Of a DNA stretch of 52,846 nucleotides, positions 17,065-26,434 are shown piece after piece. Under the pieces are notes generated by a model. It was not told the DNA's origin. It saw only the letters and a program-made list of their open reading frames with translations, and made no database searches. Position numbers and translations under genes: made by a program. Numbering within the stretch: the first letter of the stretch is position 1; each line of letters begins with the position of its first letter. The DNA lies in assembly GCF_018343545.2 (NCBI RefSeq), contig NZ_JAGYPE020000041.1, positions 1-52,846 on the forward strand. Reading direction: 5' to 3'. The DNA comes from Neobacillus citreus. GTDB taxonomy: Bacteria > Bacillota > Bacilli > Bacillales > Cytobacillaceae.

Positions 17065-17085
17065 TTCTTTTTTCACTCCCTTTTT

Positions 17086-17130
17086 AAAAAAAGTTCAGGC
17101 AATGGAGGTCTGACCTCCCATTACCTGAAC
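17086..17130 (-). terminator. Strong terminator at the end of the beta-oxidation operon
   Basis: A long near-perfect stem (GTTCAGG..AATGGAGGT / ACCTCC.ATT.CCTGAAC, 17093-17130) with a tiny loop is followed by a T7 run on the minus strand. It lies between the last acyl-CoA dehydrogenase gene and the phosphotransferase gene. Confidence 0.92.
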
Positions 17131-17143
17131 TCGAATATTATTT

Positions 17144-18379
17144 TTAACTCCGGACGGCTGATAATTCTGGAGTTTGATATTTTTTAAGTTCCAATCTAGC
17201 AATCTGACGGCGGTGAACTTCATCAGGACCATCGGCGAGTCTTAATGTACGTGCCTGCGCCCAATGATTGGCAAGAGTGAAATCATCACTTACGCCGGCA
17301 GCACCAAATGCTTGTATCGCACGATCAAGCACTTTAAGTGCCATATTTGGTGCAACCACTTTAATCATTGCGATTTCGGCTTTCGCCTCTTTATTTCCAA
17401 CTGTGTCCATCATATAGGCAGCTTTCAATGTCAACAAACGGGCTTGCTCGATTTCAATTCTTGATTCTGCAATCCACTCTTGAACAACACCTTGCTCGGC
17501 AATTTTTTTACCAAAGGCAGTCCGGTTAAGCACGCGCTTAGTGAGGTCTTCGAGTGCACGTTCTGCAAGGCCGATTAATCTCATGCAGTGATGAATCCGG
17601 CCCGGTCCAAGCCGCCCTTGGGCAATCGCGAATCCTTTTCCTTCTTCCCATAGCATATTCTCGGCAGGCACCCGGACATTATCATAAACAATTTCCGCGT
17701 GACCATGCGGGGCATCATCATACCCAAACACTGAAAGGGTTCGTTCAATCTTCACACCTGGTGTGTTTAATGGTACGAGAATCATAGACTGCTGTTCATG
17801 CAACTTTGCGGTTGGATCATTTTTACCCATTACAATCGCAATCTTGCAGCGCGGATCCCCTGCTCCTGAGGACCACCATTTTCTGCCATTGATGACATAT
17901 TCATCGCCATCTCTGACTATACTTGTTTCAATATTGGTTGCGTCACTGGAAGCCACATCTGGCTCTGTCATCGAAAAACAGGAACGAATTTCGCCGGCCA
18001 AAAGCGGTTCAAGCCATTGTTTCTTTTGGGCTTCCGTACCATACCGAACAAGAACTTCCATGTTTCCTGTATCTGGTGCGCTGCAATTAAATACTTCCGG
18101 ACCAATCATGGATCTCCCCATAATCTCACAAAGCGGTGCATATTCCAGATTGGTTAATCCAGCCCCATACTCACTTTCCGGCAAGAACAAATTCCATAGC
18201 CCTTCCGCTTTTGCCTTTTGTTTCAGTTCTTGCATAATCGGAGGAATATCAGACCAGCGTGTTTCCTGTTGATTCAGCTGCTCCTTATACAACTTTTCAT
18301 TTGGGTAAACATACTCCTCCATAAACTTAATAACTCTCTTTTGCAAGTTAACAACCTTTTCAGAATATGAAAAATTCAT
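17144..18379 (-). CDS. Acyl-CoA dehydrogenase (ACAD10/11-like)
   Basis: This protein of about 411 residues is an FAD-dependent acyl-CoA dehydrogenase, the first oxidation step of beta-oxidation. It shows the FAD/substrate motifs [13 protein letters not shown] near 134 and [13 protein letters not shown] near 165 and the C-terminal [18 protein letters not shown], typical of the ACAD10/11 group that handles long or hydroxylated acyl chains. ATG 18379 is chosen because GGGG lies 9 bases before it; the upstream ATG at 18388 directly abuts that site. It is the last gene of the operon, 90 bases after the enoyl-CoA hydratase gene. The phosphotransferase beyond the terminator is its usual genomic partner. 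Confidence 0.92.
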   Translation of the reverse strand: MNFSYSEKVVNLQKRVIKFMEEYVYPNEKLYKEQLNQQETRWSDIPPIMQELKQKAKAEGLWNLFLPESEYGAGLTNLEYAPLCEIMGRSMIGPEVFNCSAPDTGNMEVLVRYGTEAQKKQWLEPLLAGEIRSCFSMTEPDVASSDATNIETSIVRDGDEYVINGRKWWSSGAGDPRCKIAIVMGKNDPTAKLHEQQSMILVPLNTPGVKIERTLSVFGYDDAPHGHAEIVYDNVRVPAENMLWEEGKGFAIAQGRLGPGRIHHCMRLIGLAERALEDLTKRVLNRTAFGKKIAEQGVVQEWIAESRIEIEQARLLTLKAAYMMDTVGNKEAKAEIAMIKVVAPNMALKVLDRAIQAFGAAGVSDDFTLANHWAQARTLRLADGPDEVHRRQIARLELKKYQTPELSAVRS

Positions 18380-18468
18380 CCTATCCATCCCCTTTTCATG
18401 TTTTTAGATAAATTTAAGATTGTACAATAGACCTGAATCGAGTGTTGGCATGTTCACTGTTACCCATT

Positions 18469-19251
18469 TTATTTATGGGCAAAAACGGGCTTTCTTTTTT
18501 CGATAAATGCTGAAACTCCCTCTTTTACATCTTCTGTTAAAAAGACCTCTCCAAACAGTTCAGCTTCTCTCTCGATTCCGGCATGGAATTCCATATTTGT
18601 TCCTTCATCTACCGCCTTTTTAATCCGAGATAGGGCCTGCAGAGAATACCCGCTGATTTTCTTGGCCATCGCCAGCGCCGCGTTCATTCCTTGTCCTGTT
18701 GCGACAACTTTGTTCACGAGTCCAAGCTTCACCGCTTCATGTGCCGAAATAGGGTCGCCGACAAACATGAGCTCTTTCGCTTTTGCCTCTCCAACTATTC
18801 TCGGAAGACGTTGGGTTCCCCCTCCGCCTGGGAAGATTCCCAATTTGATTTCCGGCAGGCCAAGCTGCGCATGTTCTTCGGCAATCCGGATGTCACAAGT
18901 GATGGCAAGCTCACAGCCGCCGCCGAAGGTCAGGCCATTTAAGACGGCAATCGTCGGCTTCGGCAGGAAATCGATTTGGTTAAAGACAGCATGCTGCTCC
19001 AATACTCGGTCCTTCATGCCTGCTTTGCCAATGGATTGTGGAAACTCTTTAATATCTGCTCCCGCCATAAACGCCCGGCTTCCTGCCCCCGTCAAGATGA
19101 CCACCACAATGTCGTGATCGCTGGCAATATCATCAAAGACAGTCTTTAACTCACTGGTTACCTGCCCGCTTAAAACATTTAGCGGCGGATTATCAATCGT
19201 CACTATCGCAATATGATCACTTTTTTCCAATTTTACCAATTGCGTATTCAC
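18469..19251 (-). CDS. Enoyl-CoA hydratase/isomerase family protein
   Basis: This 260-residue crotonase-fold protein hydrates trans-2-enoyl-CoA to 3-hydroxyacyl-CoA. The oxyanion-hole segment AFMAGADIKEF lies near 60, and the two catalytic glutamates are in FGGGCELAITCD near 110 and PEIKLGIFPGGGG near 133. The C-terminal trimerisation helices are complete. It starts with GTG in the sequence AAAGTGAA, where the stop of the preceding dehydrogenase (TGA) overlaps the start, so the two are translationally coupled. Confidence 0.93.
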   Translation of the reverse strand: MNTQLVKLEKSDHIAIVTIDNPPLNVLSGQVTSELKTVFDDIASDHDIVVVILTGAGSRAFMAGADIKEFPQSIGKAGMKDRVLEQHAVFNQIDFLPKPTIAVLNGLTFGGGCELAITCDIRIAEEHAQLGLPEIKLGIFPGGGGTQRLPRIVGEAKAKELMFVGDPISAHEAVKLGLVNKVVATGQGMNAALAMAKKISGYSLQALSRIKKAVDEGTNMEFHAGIEREAELFGEVFLTEDVKEGVSAFIEKRKPVFAHK

Positions 19252-20135
19252 TTTGCCTTCACCCCTGTTTTTTCGTATTCATACCAGCCTTTGCCGGTTT
19301 TACGGCCAAGAGTCCCGGCCTTCACTTTTTCTTCTAGGCTTGCAGAAGGCTTATCCTCTTCATTTCCTGTTTCTTTATATTTTTCCGCCAGTGCATAGTA
19401 GCCGACATCAATGCCGGATAAATCCATCAGTTCAAAAGGGCCCATCGGGTGGTTTAATGCTTTTTTGACAATCGTATCAATGTCTTTATAATCGCAGATG
19501 CCTTCTTCATACAGCTTGAGCGCCTCGTTATTTAGGGCAAACAACAGACGGTTGGCTATAAAGCCCCATGTTTCCTTGCGCAGCAACACGCCGGTACGAT
19601 TGATTTTTTCACAAACAGCCATTGTGACAGCAGCCGTTTCTTCAGACGTAGTCTCACTCATGACGACCTCGACGCAATCCATCACTAAAGCTGGAAAGAA
19701 GAAGTGCATATTGCAGACTTTCTCCGGCCTCCTAGTTACATCGGCAATTTTTGAACTAGCAATCGTGGAGCTATTGGATGCTAAAATGGCATGAGGTGGT
19801 GCCAAACGATCAACAACAGCGAAAAGCTCTCGTTTAACATCTAGCTTTTCAACTACAGCCTCAATGACAAAGTCTGTATTCCCTACCGCCACTTCTAAAT
19901 TAGTAGTATAAGACAACCGGGCGAAGGCCTGATCCAAGCCTTCCTGACTGATTTTCCCTTTTTGAACCCATTTTCCCATTTGAAAATCAAGGGCTTCCTT
20001 TGCCTGTTCCAACGCCTTCTCCTGGATATCGTAGATGGTTGTTGAAAACCCGCCTAACGTGCATAACATGGCAATTTGGTGTCCCATAGACCCTGCACCT
20101 AACACCGAAATATGTTTTACATCCTGTATATTCAA
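19248..20135 (-). CDS. 3-hydroxyacyl-CoA dehydrogenase (NAD-dependent)
   Basis: This protein of about 295 residues oxidises 3-hydroxyacyl-CoA to 3-ketoacyl-CoA. The Rossmann motif GAGSMGHQIAMLC is at about 13, the SNSST catalytic serine region near 120, the NMHFFFP histidine near 143 and the C-terminal dimer domain motif HPMGPFELMDLSGIDVG near 230. Length is that of a stand-alone FadB2/PaaH/HBD-type enzyme. The TTG at 20135 has AAGGAG 8 bases upstream; the GTG at 20144 sits inside that site. A perfect 18-bp palindrome lies just upstream, between this gene and the thiolase gene. Confidence 0.93.
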   Translation of the reverse strand: MNIQDVKHISVLGAGSMGHQIAMLCTLGGFSTTIYDIQEKALEQAKEALDFQMGKWVQKGKISQEGLDQAFARLSYTTNLEVAVGNTDFVIEAVVEKLDVKRELFAVVDRLAPPHAILASNSSTIASSKIADVTRRPEKVCNMHFFFPALVMDCVEVVMSETTSEETAAVTMAVCEKINRTGVLLRKETWGFIANRLLFALNNEALKLYEEGICDYKDIDTIVKKALNHPMGPFELMDLSGIDVGYYALAEKYKETGNEEDKPSASLEEKVKAGTLGRKTGKGWYEYEKTGVKAK

Positions 20136-20152
20136 TGATTTCACTCCTTCCG

Positions 20153-20170
20153 GTACTAACCGGTTAGTAC
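20153..20170. promoter_or_regulatory. Perfect 18-bp palindrome, candidate operator inside the beta-oxidation operon
   Basis: GTACTAACCGGTTAGTAC is its own reverse complement and fills the 53-base gap between the thiolase stop and the start of the hydroxyacyl-CoA dehydrogenase. Its size and symmetry are typical of a TetR-family operator, a class that often controls fatty-acid degradation, but no such regulator gene is in the window. It could also act as an mRNA hairpin. Confidence 0.45.
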
Positions 20171-20188
20171 TTTAGCAATATTCAAAAC

Positions 20189-21364
20189 TTATCCTTCTCG
20201 CTCAATCAACGCTGCAATACCTTGGCCACCGCCGATACAGGCCGTAATCAAAGCTCGCTGTTTATTTGATCTTTGTAATTCGTAAACGGCTTTCGTCATC
20301 AAAATGGCTCCTGTTGCTCCAAGTGGATGGCCGTGTGCAATTGCTCCTCCGTTTACATTGAGCTTTGCTTCGTCAATTTCCAGCTCGCGGTTACAGGCAA
20401 GAACTTGAGCAGCAAACGCTTCGTTCAATTCTACCAAATCAAAATCATCGATTTTTAAACCTGTCCGCTGTAATAGCTTTCTAGTTGCCGGTACTGGACC
20501 AATTCCCATAATATTAGGATCAACACCGCTTACGGCTGAGTCACGTACAACTGCCAGCGGCTTTAAGCCTAATTCTTCAGCCTTTTCACGGGACATGATC
20601 ACTAATGCACTGGCTGCATCATTGAGTCCTGAGCTGCTTCCGGCTGTAACAGTTCCTCCTTCAAGGAAGGCTGGCGGTAATTTAGCTAATCCTTCAAGCG
20701 TCGTTGATGATCTCGGATGTTCATCCACTGCAAATGTGATAGGCTGCCCTTTTCTAACAGGAATTTCAATAGGCACAATTTGTTGTTTGAAAAATTCTTG
20801 TTCCATAGCGGCTGCCATTCTTTGCTGACTCCTTAATGAATAGGCATCTTGTTCTTCTCTAGAAATATTATATTTTTTCACTAGATTTTCAGCCGTGATT
20901 CCCATTGGAGGATCACCGATTTCCTTTGGTGAAAGCTGCGATTTGCGAAAACTTGGGGGCGCTGCACTGTACGCTTTTGTTGCGCGATCCATTAAATAAG
21001 GAGCACGGCTCATGCTTTCGGTCCCACCTGCCACATAAATATCACCTGCTCCGGCATTAATCGCCTGGGCAGCTAAAACGACGGCATTGATACCGGATCC
21101 GCACTGACGGTCAATGGTTAAACCAGGAATTTCAAGGGAAAGCCCCGTTTGCAGAGCTGTTAACCTGGCAATGTTCCCGCCGCCGCTTAAAACGTTTCCA
21201 AAAATAACATCATCAATCTGATTCGCGTTAACACCTGCTCGATTTAGCGCTTCCTTAATCACGACTGCACCAAATTCATGGGCATTCAGGCTGGCTAATG
21301 CCCCACCCTGCCTTCCTATTGGAGTCCTTACGGCTGATACGATCACTGCATCTCTCTTTGACAT
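20189..21364 (-). CDS. Acetyl-CoA acyltransferase (thiolase)
   Basis: This 391-residue thiolase cleaves 3-ketoacyl-CoA with CoA in the last step of beta-oxidation. The acylated cysteine is in [11 protein letters not shown] near 86, the catalytic histidine in [15 protein letters not shown] near 348 and the second cysteine in ACIGGGQG near 376. All are intact. The start is ATG 21364, nine bases or so after AGGGAGG. A more upstream ATG at 21385 would place the ribosome site inside the coding frame. It lies 34 bases after the first acyl-CoA dehydrogenase gene in the same operon. Confidence 0.95.
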   Translation of the reverse strand: MSKRDAVIVSAVRTPIGRQGGALASLNAHEFGAVVIKEALNRAGVNANQIDDVIFGNVLSGGGNIARLTALQTGLSLEIPGLTIDRQCGSGINAVVLAAQAINAGAGDIYVAGGTESMSRAPYLMDRATKAYSAAPPSFRKSQLSPKEIGDPPMGITAENLVKKYNISREEQDAYSLRSQQRMAAAMEQEFFKQQIVPIEIPVRKGQPITFAVDEHPRSSTTLEGLAKLPPAFLEGGTVTAGSSSGLNDAASALVIMSREKAEELGLKPLAVVRDSAVSGVDPNIMGIGPVPATRKLLQRTGLKIDDFDLVELNEAFAAQVLACNRELEIDEAKLNVNGGAIAHGHPLGATGAILMTKAVYELQRSNKQRALITACIGGGQGIAALIEREG

Positions 21365-21398
21365 TCTTTTTTCCTCCCTATTCATCTATTAACTATGT

Positions 21399-22535
21399 TT
21401 ATAGTAAAACCTGTCGTGCAATGACAAGCTTTTGTATCAAATTTGAACCTTCATAAAACTGGGTAATTTTCGCATCCCGCAGCATTCTTTCCACAGGGTA
21501 GTCATCGGTGTAGCCGCTGCCTTCTAGCATTTGAACCGCATCCGTGGTCACCTTCACCGCGGTATTCGAACAGAATAGCTTTGCCATAGAGGCTGAACCT
21601 GCCACTTCAGCTGATCCGCTGTCCAGCAATTCTCCACCGTAGTAAAGCAATCTTCTTGCCGCCTCAATCTCTGTTGCCATATCAGCCAGCATTAGCTGGG
21701 TATTATGAAATCTCAAACTCTCCCTCGAAGAGCGCATAAATTTATGGGCATACTTTATTGCCTCTTCATATGCGCCTTGTGCAATCCCCAAAGCTAGAGC
21801 CGCAACATTTAATCTCGTTCGATTAAGCGTTTCTTTTAAAATTTTAAATCCTTTGCCCTCCCCTCCAATTAGTTGTGATTGGTTAATTTTTACATTTTCT
21901 AAAATAACCTCTCTTGCGGGAATCCCTTTTACACCCATTTTCCCTGTTTCTCTTCCTACTATTAGTCCAGGTGTACCTTGCTCGACAATAAAATAGGTGA
22001 TTCCTGCATTTTTTATTCTGGGGTCCATGGTTGCCACAATCATGTAAATATCAGCTACCCCAGCGTTAAACACAAATAACTTTTTACCATTTAAAACATA
22101 ATAATCGCCCATTTTCTCAGCAGTTGTATAAACCGTTTCGAGATCGCTGGTGATTCCCTCTTCCGTAATCCCAATCGCCCCTATTAACTCACCTGATGTG
22201 AGAGGGGGTAAATACTTCTTTTTTTGCTCCTCCGTACCACCTAGAAGAATGGGGTTCATCACCATTTCCTGATTCGTCAACAGCATGGATGTCGAACCGC
22301 AGCAGCGAGCAATCTCTTCAATCATGATCAACTGATTCAAGTGCGATAAGCCGCCACCTCCAAAACTAGTAGGTACACTTGTTCCGAATAATCTATTTTC
22401 TGCTAACTTCCTGACGTGGGTGTCCGGTATTCTTTGAAGTTGGTCCACATCTTTTGCTGCAGGAAGAAAGCAATCTTCAGCAATAGACCGGATAAAATGA
22501 CGAACCATTTGAATCTCTTCCTGAATCAATTCCAT
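21399..22535 (-). CDS. Acyl-CoA dehydrogenase (first gene of the sigma-54 operon)
   Basis: This protein of about 378 residues is a short/medium-chain-type acyl-CoA dehydrogenase: LLTNQEMVMNP in the N-terminal helical domain, AIGITEEGITSD for FAD/substrate binding near 115, FVEQGTPG-like central sheet and ITQFYEGSNLIQKLVIAR at the C-terminus, where the YEG glutamate is the expected catalytic base. The frame is open further upstream (to 22583), but a sigma-54 promoter occupies 22567-22582. Translation must therefore begin later; ATG 22535 follows GGGAGGGG closely, and the TTG two codons later has better spacing. It is the promoter-proximal gene of the operon. Confidence 0.93.
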   Translation of the reverse strand: MELIQEEIQMVRHFIRSIAEDCFLPAAKDVDQLQRIPDTHVRKLAENRLFGTSVPTSFGGGGLSHLNQLIMIEEIARCCGSTSMLLTNQEMVMNPILLGGTEEQKKKYLPPLTSGELIGAIGITEEGITSDLETVYTTAEKMGDYYVLNGKKLFVFNAGVADIYMIVATMDPRIKNAGITYFIVEQGTPGLIVGRETGKMGVKGIPAREVILENVKINQSQLIGGEGKGFKILKETLNRTRLNVAALALGIAQGAYEEAIKYAHKFMRSSRESLRFHNTQLMLADMATEIEAARRLLYYGGELLDSGSAEVAGSASMAKLFCSNTAVKVTTDAVQMLEGSGYTDDYPVERMLRDAKITQFYEGSNLIQKLVIARQVLL

Positions 22536-22566
22536 TGCCCCTCCCATGGTCATTATTCTTTTATAA

Positions 22567-22582
22567 TGCAATTTCTGTGCCA
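22567..22582 (-). promoter_or_regulatory. Sigma-54 (-24/-12) promoter of the beta-oxidation operon
   Basis: The minus strand reads TGGCACAGAAATTGCA, which matches the TGGCAC-N5-TTGCA consensus with GG and GC separated by exactly 10 bases. It lies about 32-47 bases before the acyl-CoA dehydrogenase start and right downstream of a gene for a sigma-54 activator. Transcription should start near 22556. Confidence 0.88.
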
Positions 22583-22635
22583 AACTAAATTGACAGGTTA
22601 TTTAGGCTCCATTCCTTTGGTAATGCAAAAACACA

Positions 22636-22684
22636 ACAAAAAAAACAGTGCAAAATTGCAACACGTTGCATTTCCGCACTGTTT
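22636..22684 (-). terminator. Terminator of the sigma-54 activator gene
   Basis: On the minus strand ACAGTGC...TGCAACGTGTTGCA...GCACTGT forms a long hairpin with one small bulge and is followed by a run of eight T residues. It starts right at the stop codon of the activator gene. Confidence 0.88.
22657..22670 (-). promoter_or_regulatory. Candidate upstream activating sequence for the sigma-54 activator
   Basis: The dyad TGCAAC-GT-GTTGCA lies about 75-90 bases upstream of the -24 element, in the window where enhancer-binding proteins bind. The neighbouring activator has a Fis-type HTH that would recognise such a dyad. The same bases form the core of the terminator hairpin, so the role is inferred. 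Confidence 0.45.
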
Positions 22685-24127
22685 TTAGAAATTAGAATAT
22701 TTTTGTACTTTCCTTGATAACGTGGATGCATCGACGTCTAGTGCTTTTGCTGCCGCGCGAATGCTGGGGTAATTTTTCAAGGCACGATCGATGAGCTGTT
22801 TTTCATAATGTTCCATTTGCTCTTTTAGGGACTTTAAATTGTTCGGCTCAGTGATGATGTTGTCACTTTCCCTTTGTGGTTCAGTCTGCGTTTTTTCGTT
22901 ATGCTGCTGTATAAACAATTCATTTCTGATGTCCTCAGCAGTAATGATCGGTTTTTCAATCATAATGCACAGCCGCTCAACTATGTTTTGAAGTTCTCGC
23001 ACGTTTCCCGGCCAATGATAACGTTGAAAGCTATCCAAAACTTCTTTTGAAAAAATCTTATTCACGCCATATTTTTGTCTTATATTATGGATAAAGTGAT
23101 AGGTTAACGGAACGATATCATTTGGTCTTTCCCTTAGCGGAGGAATATGAATGGGAATGATGTTTAATCGATAATAGAGGTCCTTCCGAAACCCTCCTTT
23201 TTTGATTAAATCTTCCAGATTTTGATTAGTTGCTGCGATCACCCTGGTATCGATTTTTATCGGCTTTGTCCCGCCGACCCTGGTAATTTCAAATTCCTGC
23301 AGCACCCTTAGTAATTTGACCTGTAGGTGTAAGGGAATTTCGCCAATTTCATCTAAAAGAATAGTCCCCTTAGCAGCCTGTTCAAATAAACCAACCTTAC
23401 CCTTAGGACTGGCTCCAGTAAACGCTCCAGGTTCATAGCCGAACAATTCAGATTCTAATAGATCATTGGGAATGGCCCCGCAATTCACTTTGATAAGCGG
23501 CTGGCTGCTTCGATTGCTGTTTTCATGAATTAATTTTACAACAACCTCTTTACCTACTCCTGATTCCCCATATAAAATGACGGTCGAATCATGCTGAGCG
23601 ACTCGTAAGGCGCGGTCAATGACTTTTTTCATTTTCATATCGTAGGCAACAATGGAATGAATGGCGTTTTTATTAGATTTTAGTTCCTCAAGCTGCTGAG
23701 TAATTTCCTCATGCTCCTGCTCTAATTGAAAAATTTCATGCTTGAGCTGGTTTAATACCGTTACGTCTAACATCTGACTGACAACTTTAATGATTTGTCC
23801 TTGTTTATTTTTAATAGGGATGGCGGTTACTAAAACTTCCTTGCCATTATAGAGTTTTGTCAGTTGGGTAATAGGATTTCCTTCTTTAAAAACCTGCAGT
23901 TCAGCGGTTTGGTCGATAATTTCCTCGATTATTAAATCCCGATGCCTCCGGCCAACCACATCACTTGCAGATAATCCTGTTTGTTCCTTAAATGCCGGAT
24001 TTACTTCGGTAATCCTGCCGTCCTTATCAGTGATGACCACTCCTGTTACGGAATGCTGAAACATTTGCTGATACGTTTCATAAATCTCTTTCAGTTTCTC
24101 TAATTCGCTCGATGCGTCTGGTAACAA
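22685..24127 (-). CDS. Sigma-54 interaction domain transcriptional activator (PAS-AAA+-Fis HTH)
   Basis: This protein of about 480 residues is a bacterial enhancer-binding protein. A PAS sensor spans about residues 12-125 ([20 protein letters not shown]), a coiled coil 130-155, and the AAA+ domain about 160-400 with Walker [10 protein letters not shown], the sigma-54 contact loop GAFTGA, Walker [12 protein letters not shown] and [12 protein letters not shown] Fis/TyrR-type helix-turn-helix ends the protein ([20 protein letters not shown]). It should sense a metabolite through PAS and activate the -24/-12 promoter of the beta-oxidation operon immediately downstream. The first conventional start is TTG 24127, which has a poor ribosome site. 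A perfect AAGGAGG at 24164-24170 instead faces an in-frame ATA at 24154, 9 bases away, so the true N-terminus may be nine residues longer. Confidence 0.93.
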   Translation of the reverse strand: MLPDASSELEKLKEIYETYQQMFQHSVTGVVITDKDGRITEVNPAFKEQTGLSASDVVGRRHRDLIIEEIIDQTAELQVFKEGNPITQLTKLYNGKEVLVTAIPIKNKQGQIIKVVSQMLDVTVLNQLKHEIFQLEQEHEEITQQLEELKSNKNAIHSIVAYDMKMKKVIDRALRVAQHDSTVILYGESGVGKEVVVKLIHENSNRSSQPLIKVNCGAIPNDLLESELFGYEPGAFTGASPKGKVGLFEQAAKGTILLDEIGEIPLHLQVKLLRVLQEFEITRVGGTKPIKIDTRVIAATNQNLEDLIKKGGFRKDLYYRLNIIPIHIPPLRERPNDIVPLTYHFIHNIRQKYGVNKIFSKEVLDSFQRYHWPGNVRELQNIVERLCIMIEKPIITAEDIRNELFIQQHNEKTQTEPQRESDNIITEPNNLKSLKEQMEHYEKQLIDRALKNYPSIRAAAKALDVDASTLSRKVQKYSNF

Positions 24128-24300
24128 CGTCCACTTACGATCCCTATTTGCTATTTTCTTAGTCCTCCTTCCAATTAGGGTTGTATGTAAATAATGTGAA
24201 TATAGTTATTGTATTCTATATTTTCTGAAAAATAAACGATTTAATCTGTTCATCCCTATTCATTCCTATCCGCAACTCCTGGAATATAGGAAATAGATTC

Positions 24301-24966
24301 TTAAAGATGATTTTGCCGTTGAGATTTTATAATCTCAAAATATTGTGTATCGCCCAGACCATAATCTTTAAATTTTTCCAGTAAAGTTAGCATAAGTTCT
24401 TCTTCTGGAATATCACGGTGTTTGCGAATATACTGCATAAGATCACTGTCTTTTCTTAGGTAATTCAAATATAGCCCTATCCCCTTCTTTAATGGTTCGG
24501 GATTGATATTTTGAGACATAGTTTTATCAATCAACACTTGTTTGTAAATGTCATAATATCCTTTCGCCTTTAAGGTATACTGGCTCACAGGCTCAAACTG
24601 ATCATCGACTATATAAAGATCGATAGCATCTATATGCTCTGCTTTGTCTAACCAAGCTAGGATGGTCAGAATATTGATTTGACAAAACATATCGGCATCA
24701 AACCATAAGGAAATATGAGTAAATTTTCCGCAGAAGAGCGGCTGCAATGGTGTTAGTGTGTGTTCAGTGTATTGTTTAGGCGTTACATGATGGACCTTCG
24801 CACGTATTTGGATGAATTCTTTGGAAAATAGATTGGGACTCGTATTTCCATAGCACATCGCCTCGTTAAAGGGAACCATTAATTCTTGTTCAAGAAAATT
24901 TGTCTTTTTGTAAAAATTATACATAGCTAGTCCATTTAGAATATGTATTGTTCTTTTTCCAATCAT
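24301..24966 (-). CDS. DUF1835-like domain protein of unknown function
   Basis: The product has about 221 residues and no membrane or signal segments. The first half resembles the DUF1835 fold: TIHILNGLAMYNFYKK at the start, then MVPFNEAMCYG near 33, ISLWFDADMFCQINILTILAWL near 90 and a VDDQF element near 120. The family is common in Bacillaceae and has no assigned activity. ATG 24966 is preferred, with GAGG 9 bases upstream; the TTG at 24975 is in the same frame but too close to that site. It is monocistronic and unrelated by context to the operon next to it. Confidence 0.6.
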   Translation of the reverse strand: MIGKRTIHILNGLAMYNFYKKTNFLEQELMVPFNEAMCYGNTSPNLFSKEFIQIRAKVHHVTPKQYTEHTLTPLQPLFCGKFTHISLWFDADMFCQINILTILAWLDKAEHIDAIDLYIVDDQFEPVSQYTLKAKGYYDIYKQVLIDKTMSQNINPEPLKKGIGLYLNYLRKDSDLMQYIRKHRDIPEEELMLTLLEKFKDYGLGDTQYFEIIKSQRQNHL

Positions 24967-25257
24967 TGTTAACAACCTCTACTTCTATTTAATCTAAGCC
25001 ACGGGGACCCTTTTGTTCCTGCATTTTTGCTTCCACATTTTATAGAGCACTTCTCAGATATACTTGTTCCCCTCTCCTACAAACCGCTATATTTGTACTC
25101 ATATACGTTAATAACTCGAGAAGGTTTCAACGGATTAATCACGGATTTGTTTTCATTATTTTTATAGTTGTTTTAAGAAAGCAAAAAACCCCATTTCCAT
25201 TTTGTGCTAAAATAGAAGAAAGTTGTATATAAAGGAGCAGACCAGGAGGGGAAAGAG

Positions 25258-25476
25258 ATAGGTAATGAGAAAGTAAATACGCCGGCCAAACTCATTATTT
25301 TTTGCATTCTTTTTGGAATCATTGTGATTTTTGATAGTGTATTAGTGATTGGCTCACCCTATGTATTTATCAAAGTGTTGAATCTTATCGTTGTCATCAT
25401 ACTTTCCTCGATAGTGGGTGCATTTATAAGAGAAATTTTTATTTTAAATAAAAAGAAAAAGTCTCACACAACTTAA
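25258..25476 (+). CDS. Small two-helix membrane protein with a probable ATA start codon
   Basis: The frame encodes about 72 residues: a polar start (GNEKVNTPAK), two hydrophobic helices (LIIFCILFGIIVIF and VFIKVLNLIVVIILSSIVGA) and a basic tail (NKKKKSHTT). The hydrophobic pattern and codon use look like a real gene. No ATG, GTG or TTG exists between the upstream in-frame TAG (25213) and the first helix. A perfect AGGAGGGG lies 8 bases before ATA (25258-25260), so either ATA is used or the original ATG has mutated. Family unknown. Confidence 0.5.
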   Translation: MGNEKVNTPAKLIIFCILFGIIVIFDSVLVIGSPYVFIKVLNLIVVIILSSIVGAFIREIFILNKKKKSHTT

Positions 25477-25593
25477 ATCGCTCATGAACAGGAATCGGGA
25501 AACCACCGGGACGGTTATTGATGGTAACCCTCAAGCCGCTGATCCGCCCCCATACATAACACAAAAATGATCTGAATAAAGGAGCTTTAAACA

Positions 25594-26355
25594 ATGGACT
25601 TGCAATTACAAGGCAAAAACGTACTTATTACTGGCGGTTCAAAAGGAATCGGAAAAGCGATTGCCGAGGCATTTATTGCGGAAGGCGCAAATGTTACGAT
25701 TACCGCCAGAGGTTTAGGTTATTTAGAAGAGGCAAAAGCGGTACTTGGCGGCAACGTATCAATTTATCAGGCTGACCTTACTAATCAAGTGGAACGGGAC
25801 AAATTGATTCACACGTTTATCGAGGAAAATGGAACGATTGATATCCTGATTAACAATGCCGGTGGCAGCAACGGTGGTAAAACAATTGAAACCGATATGG
25901 AGCTTTTTTATCAGGCAATGGAACTGAACTATTTTTCCGCAGTACATTTGAGTAAACTGGCTGCAATTCACATGAAAAATCAGAGGTCGGGATCAATCAT
26001 TAATATTACCTCTGTTTATGGTAGGGAAAGCGGCGGAAAAGTTACCTACAATAATGCAAAAGCTGCACTCATCAGTTTTACGAAGTCTTTGGCTGACGAA
26101 GTGATTCCTTATGGTATACGAGTGAACAGTATTGCTCCCGGAAGTATTTTGCACGAGACTGGCAATTGGATAAGACGCATGAACGAAGACCCGGAGGGCA
26201 TCAAAGAGTTTGTGAATAAGGAAATTCCCGCTGGCCGCTTCGGTACCCCAGAAGAAATCGCTAATGTTGCGGTATTCCTTGCTTCTGAAAAAGCATCCTG
26301 GATTGTCGGGGCCAGCATCAATGTTGATGGCGGACAATCAAGGATGAATTTTTAA
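25594..26355 (+). CDS. Short-chain dehydrogenase/reductase (SDR family)
   Basis: This 253-residue classical SDR has the cofactor motif TGGSKGIGKAIAE near 12, NNAGGS near 88, the catalytic serine in NITSVYG near 140, the YNNAK tyrosine/lysine pair near 155 and a complete C-terminal GASINVDGGQS. NAD(P)-dependent oxidation or reduction of an alcohol or ketone is expected; the substrate cannot be told. The AAAGGAGC site before ATG 25594 supports the start. It stands alone. Confidence 0.9.
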   Translation: MDLQLQGKNVLITGGSKGIGKAIAEAFIAEGANVTITARGLGYLEEAKAVLGGNVSIYQADLTNQVERDKLIHTFIEENGTIDILINNAGGSNGGKTIETDMELFYQAMELNYFSAVHLSKLAAIHMKNQRSGSIINITSVYGRESGGKVTYNNAKAALISFTKSLADEVIPYGIRVNSIAPGSILHETGNWIRRMNEDPEGIKEFVNKEIPAGRFGTPEEIANVAVFLASEKASWIVGASINVDGGQSRMNF

Positions 26356-26434
26356 GTCGATTTTCGAAGATTGGATGGTTTTCCTTAATTAAGCCATAAT
26401 AAGAGCGTTTAACCACAAATTAAGGAGGATTTAT

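Noticed and set aside
22536..22583. Extended N-terminus of the first acyl-CoA dehydrogenase
   Set aside because: The open frame continues to 22583 but overlaps the sigma-54 promoter, so these codons would not be transcribed.
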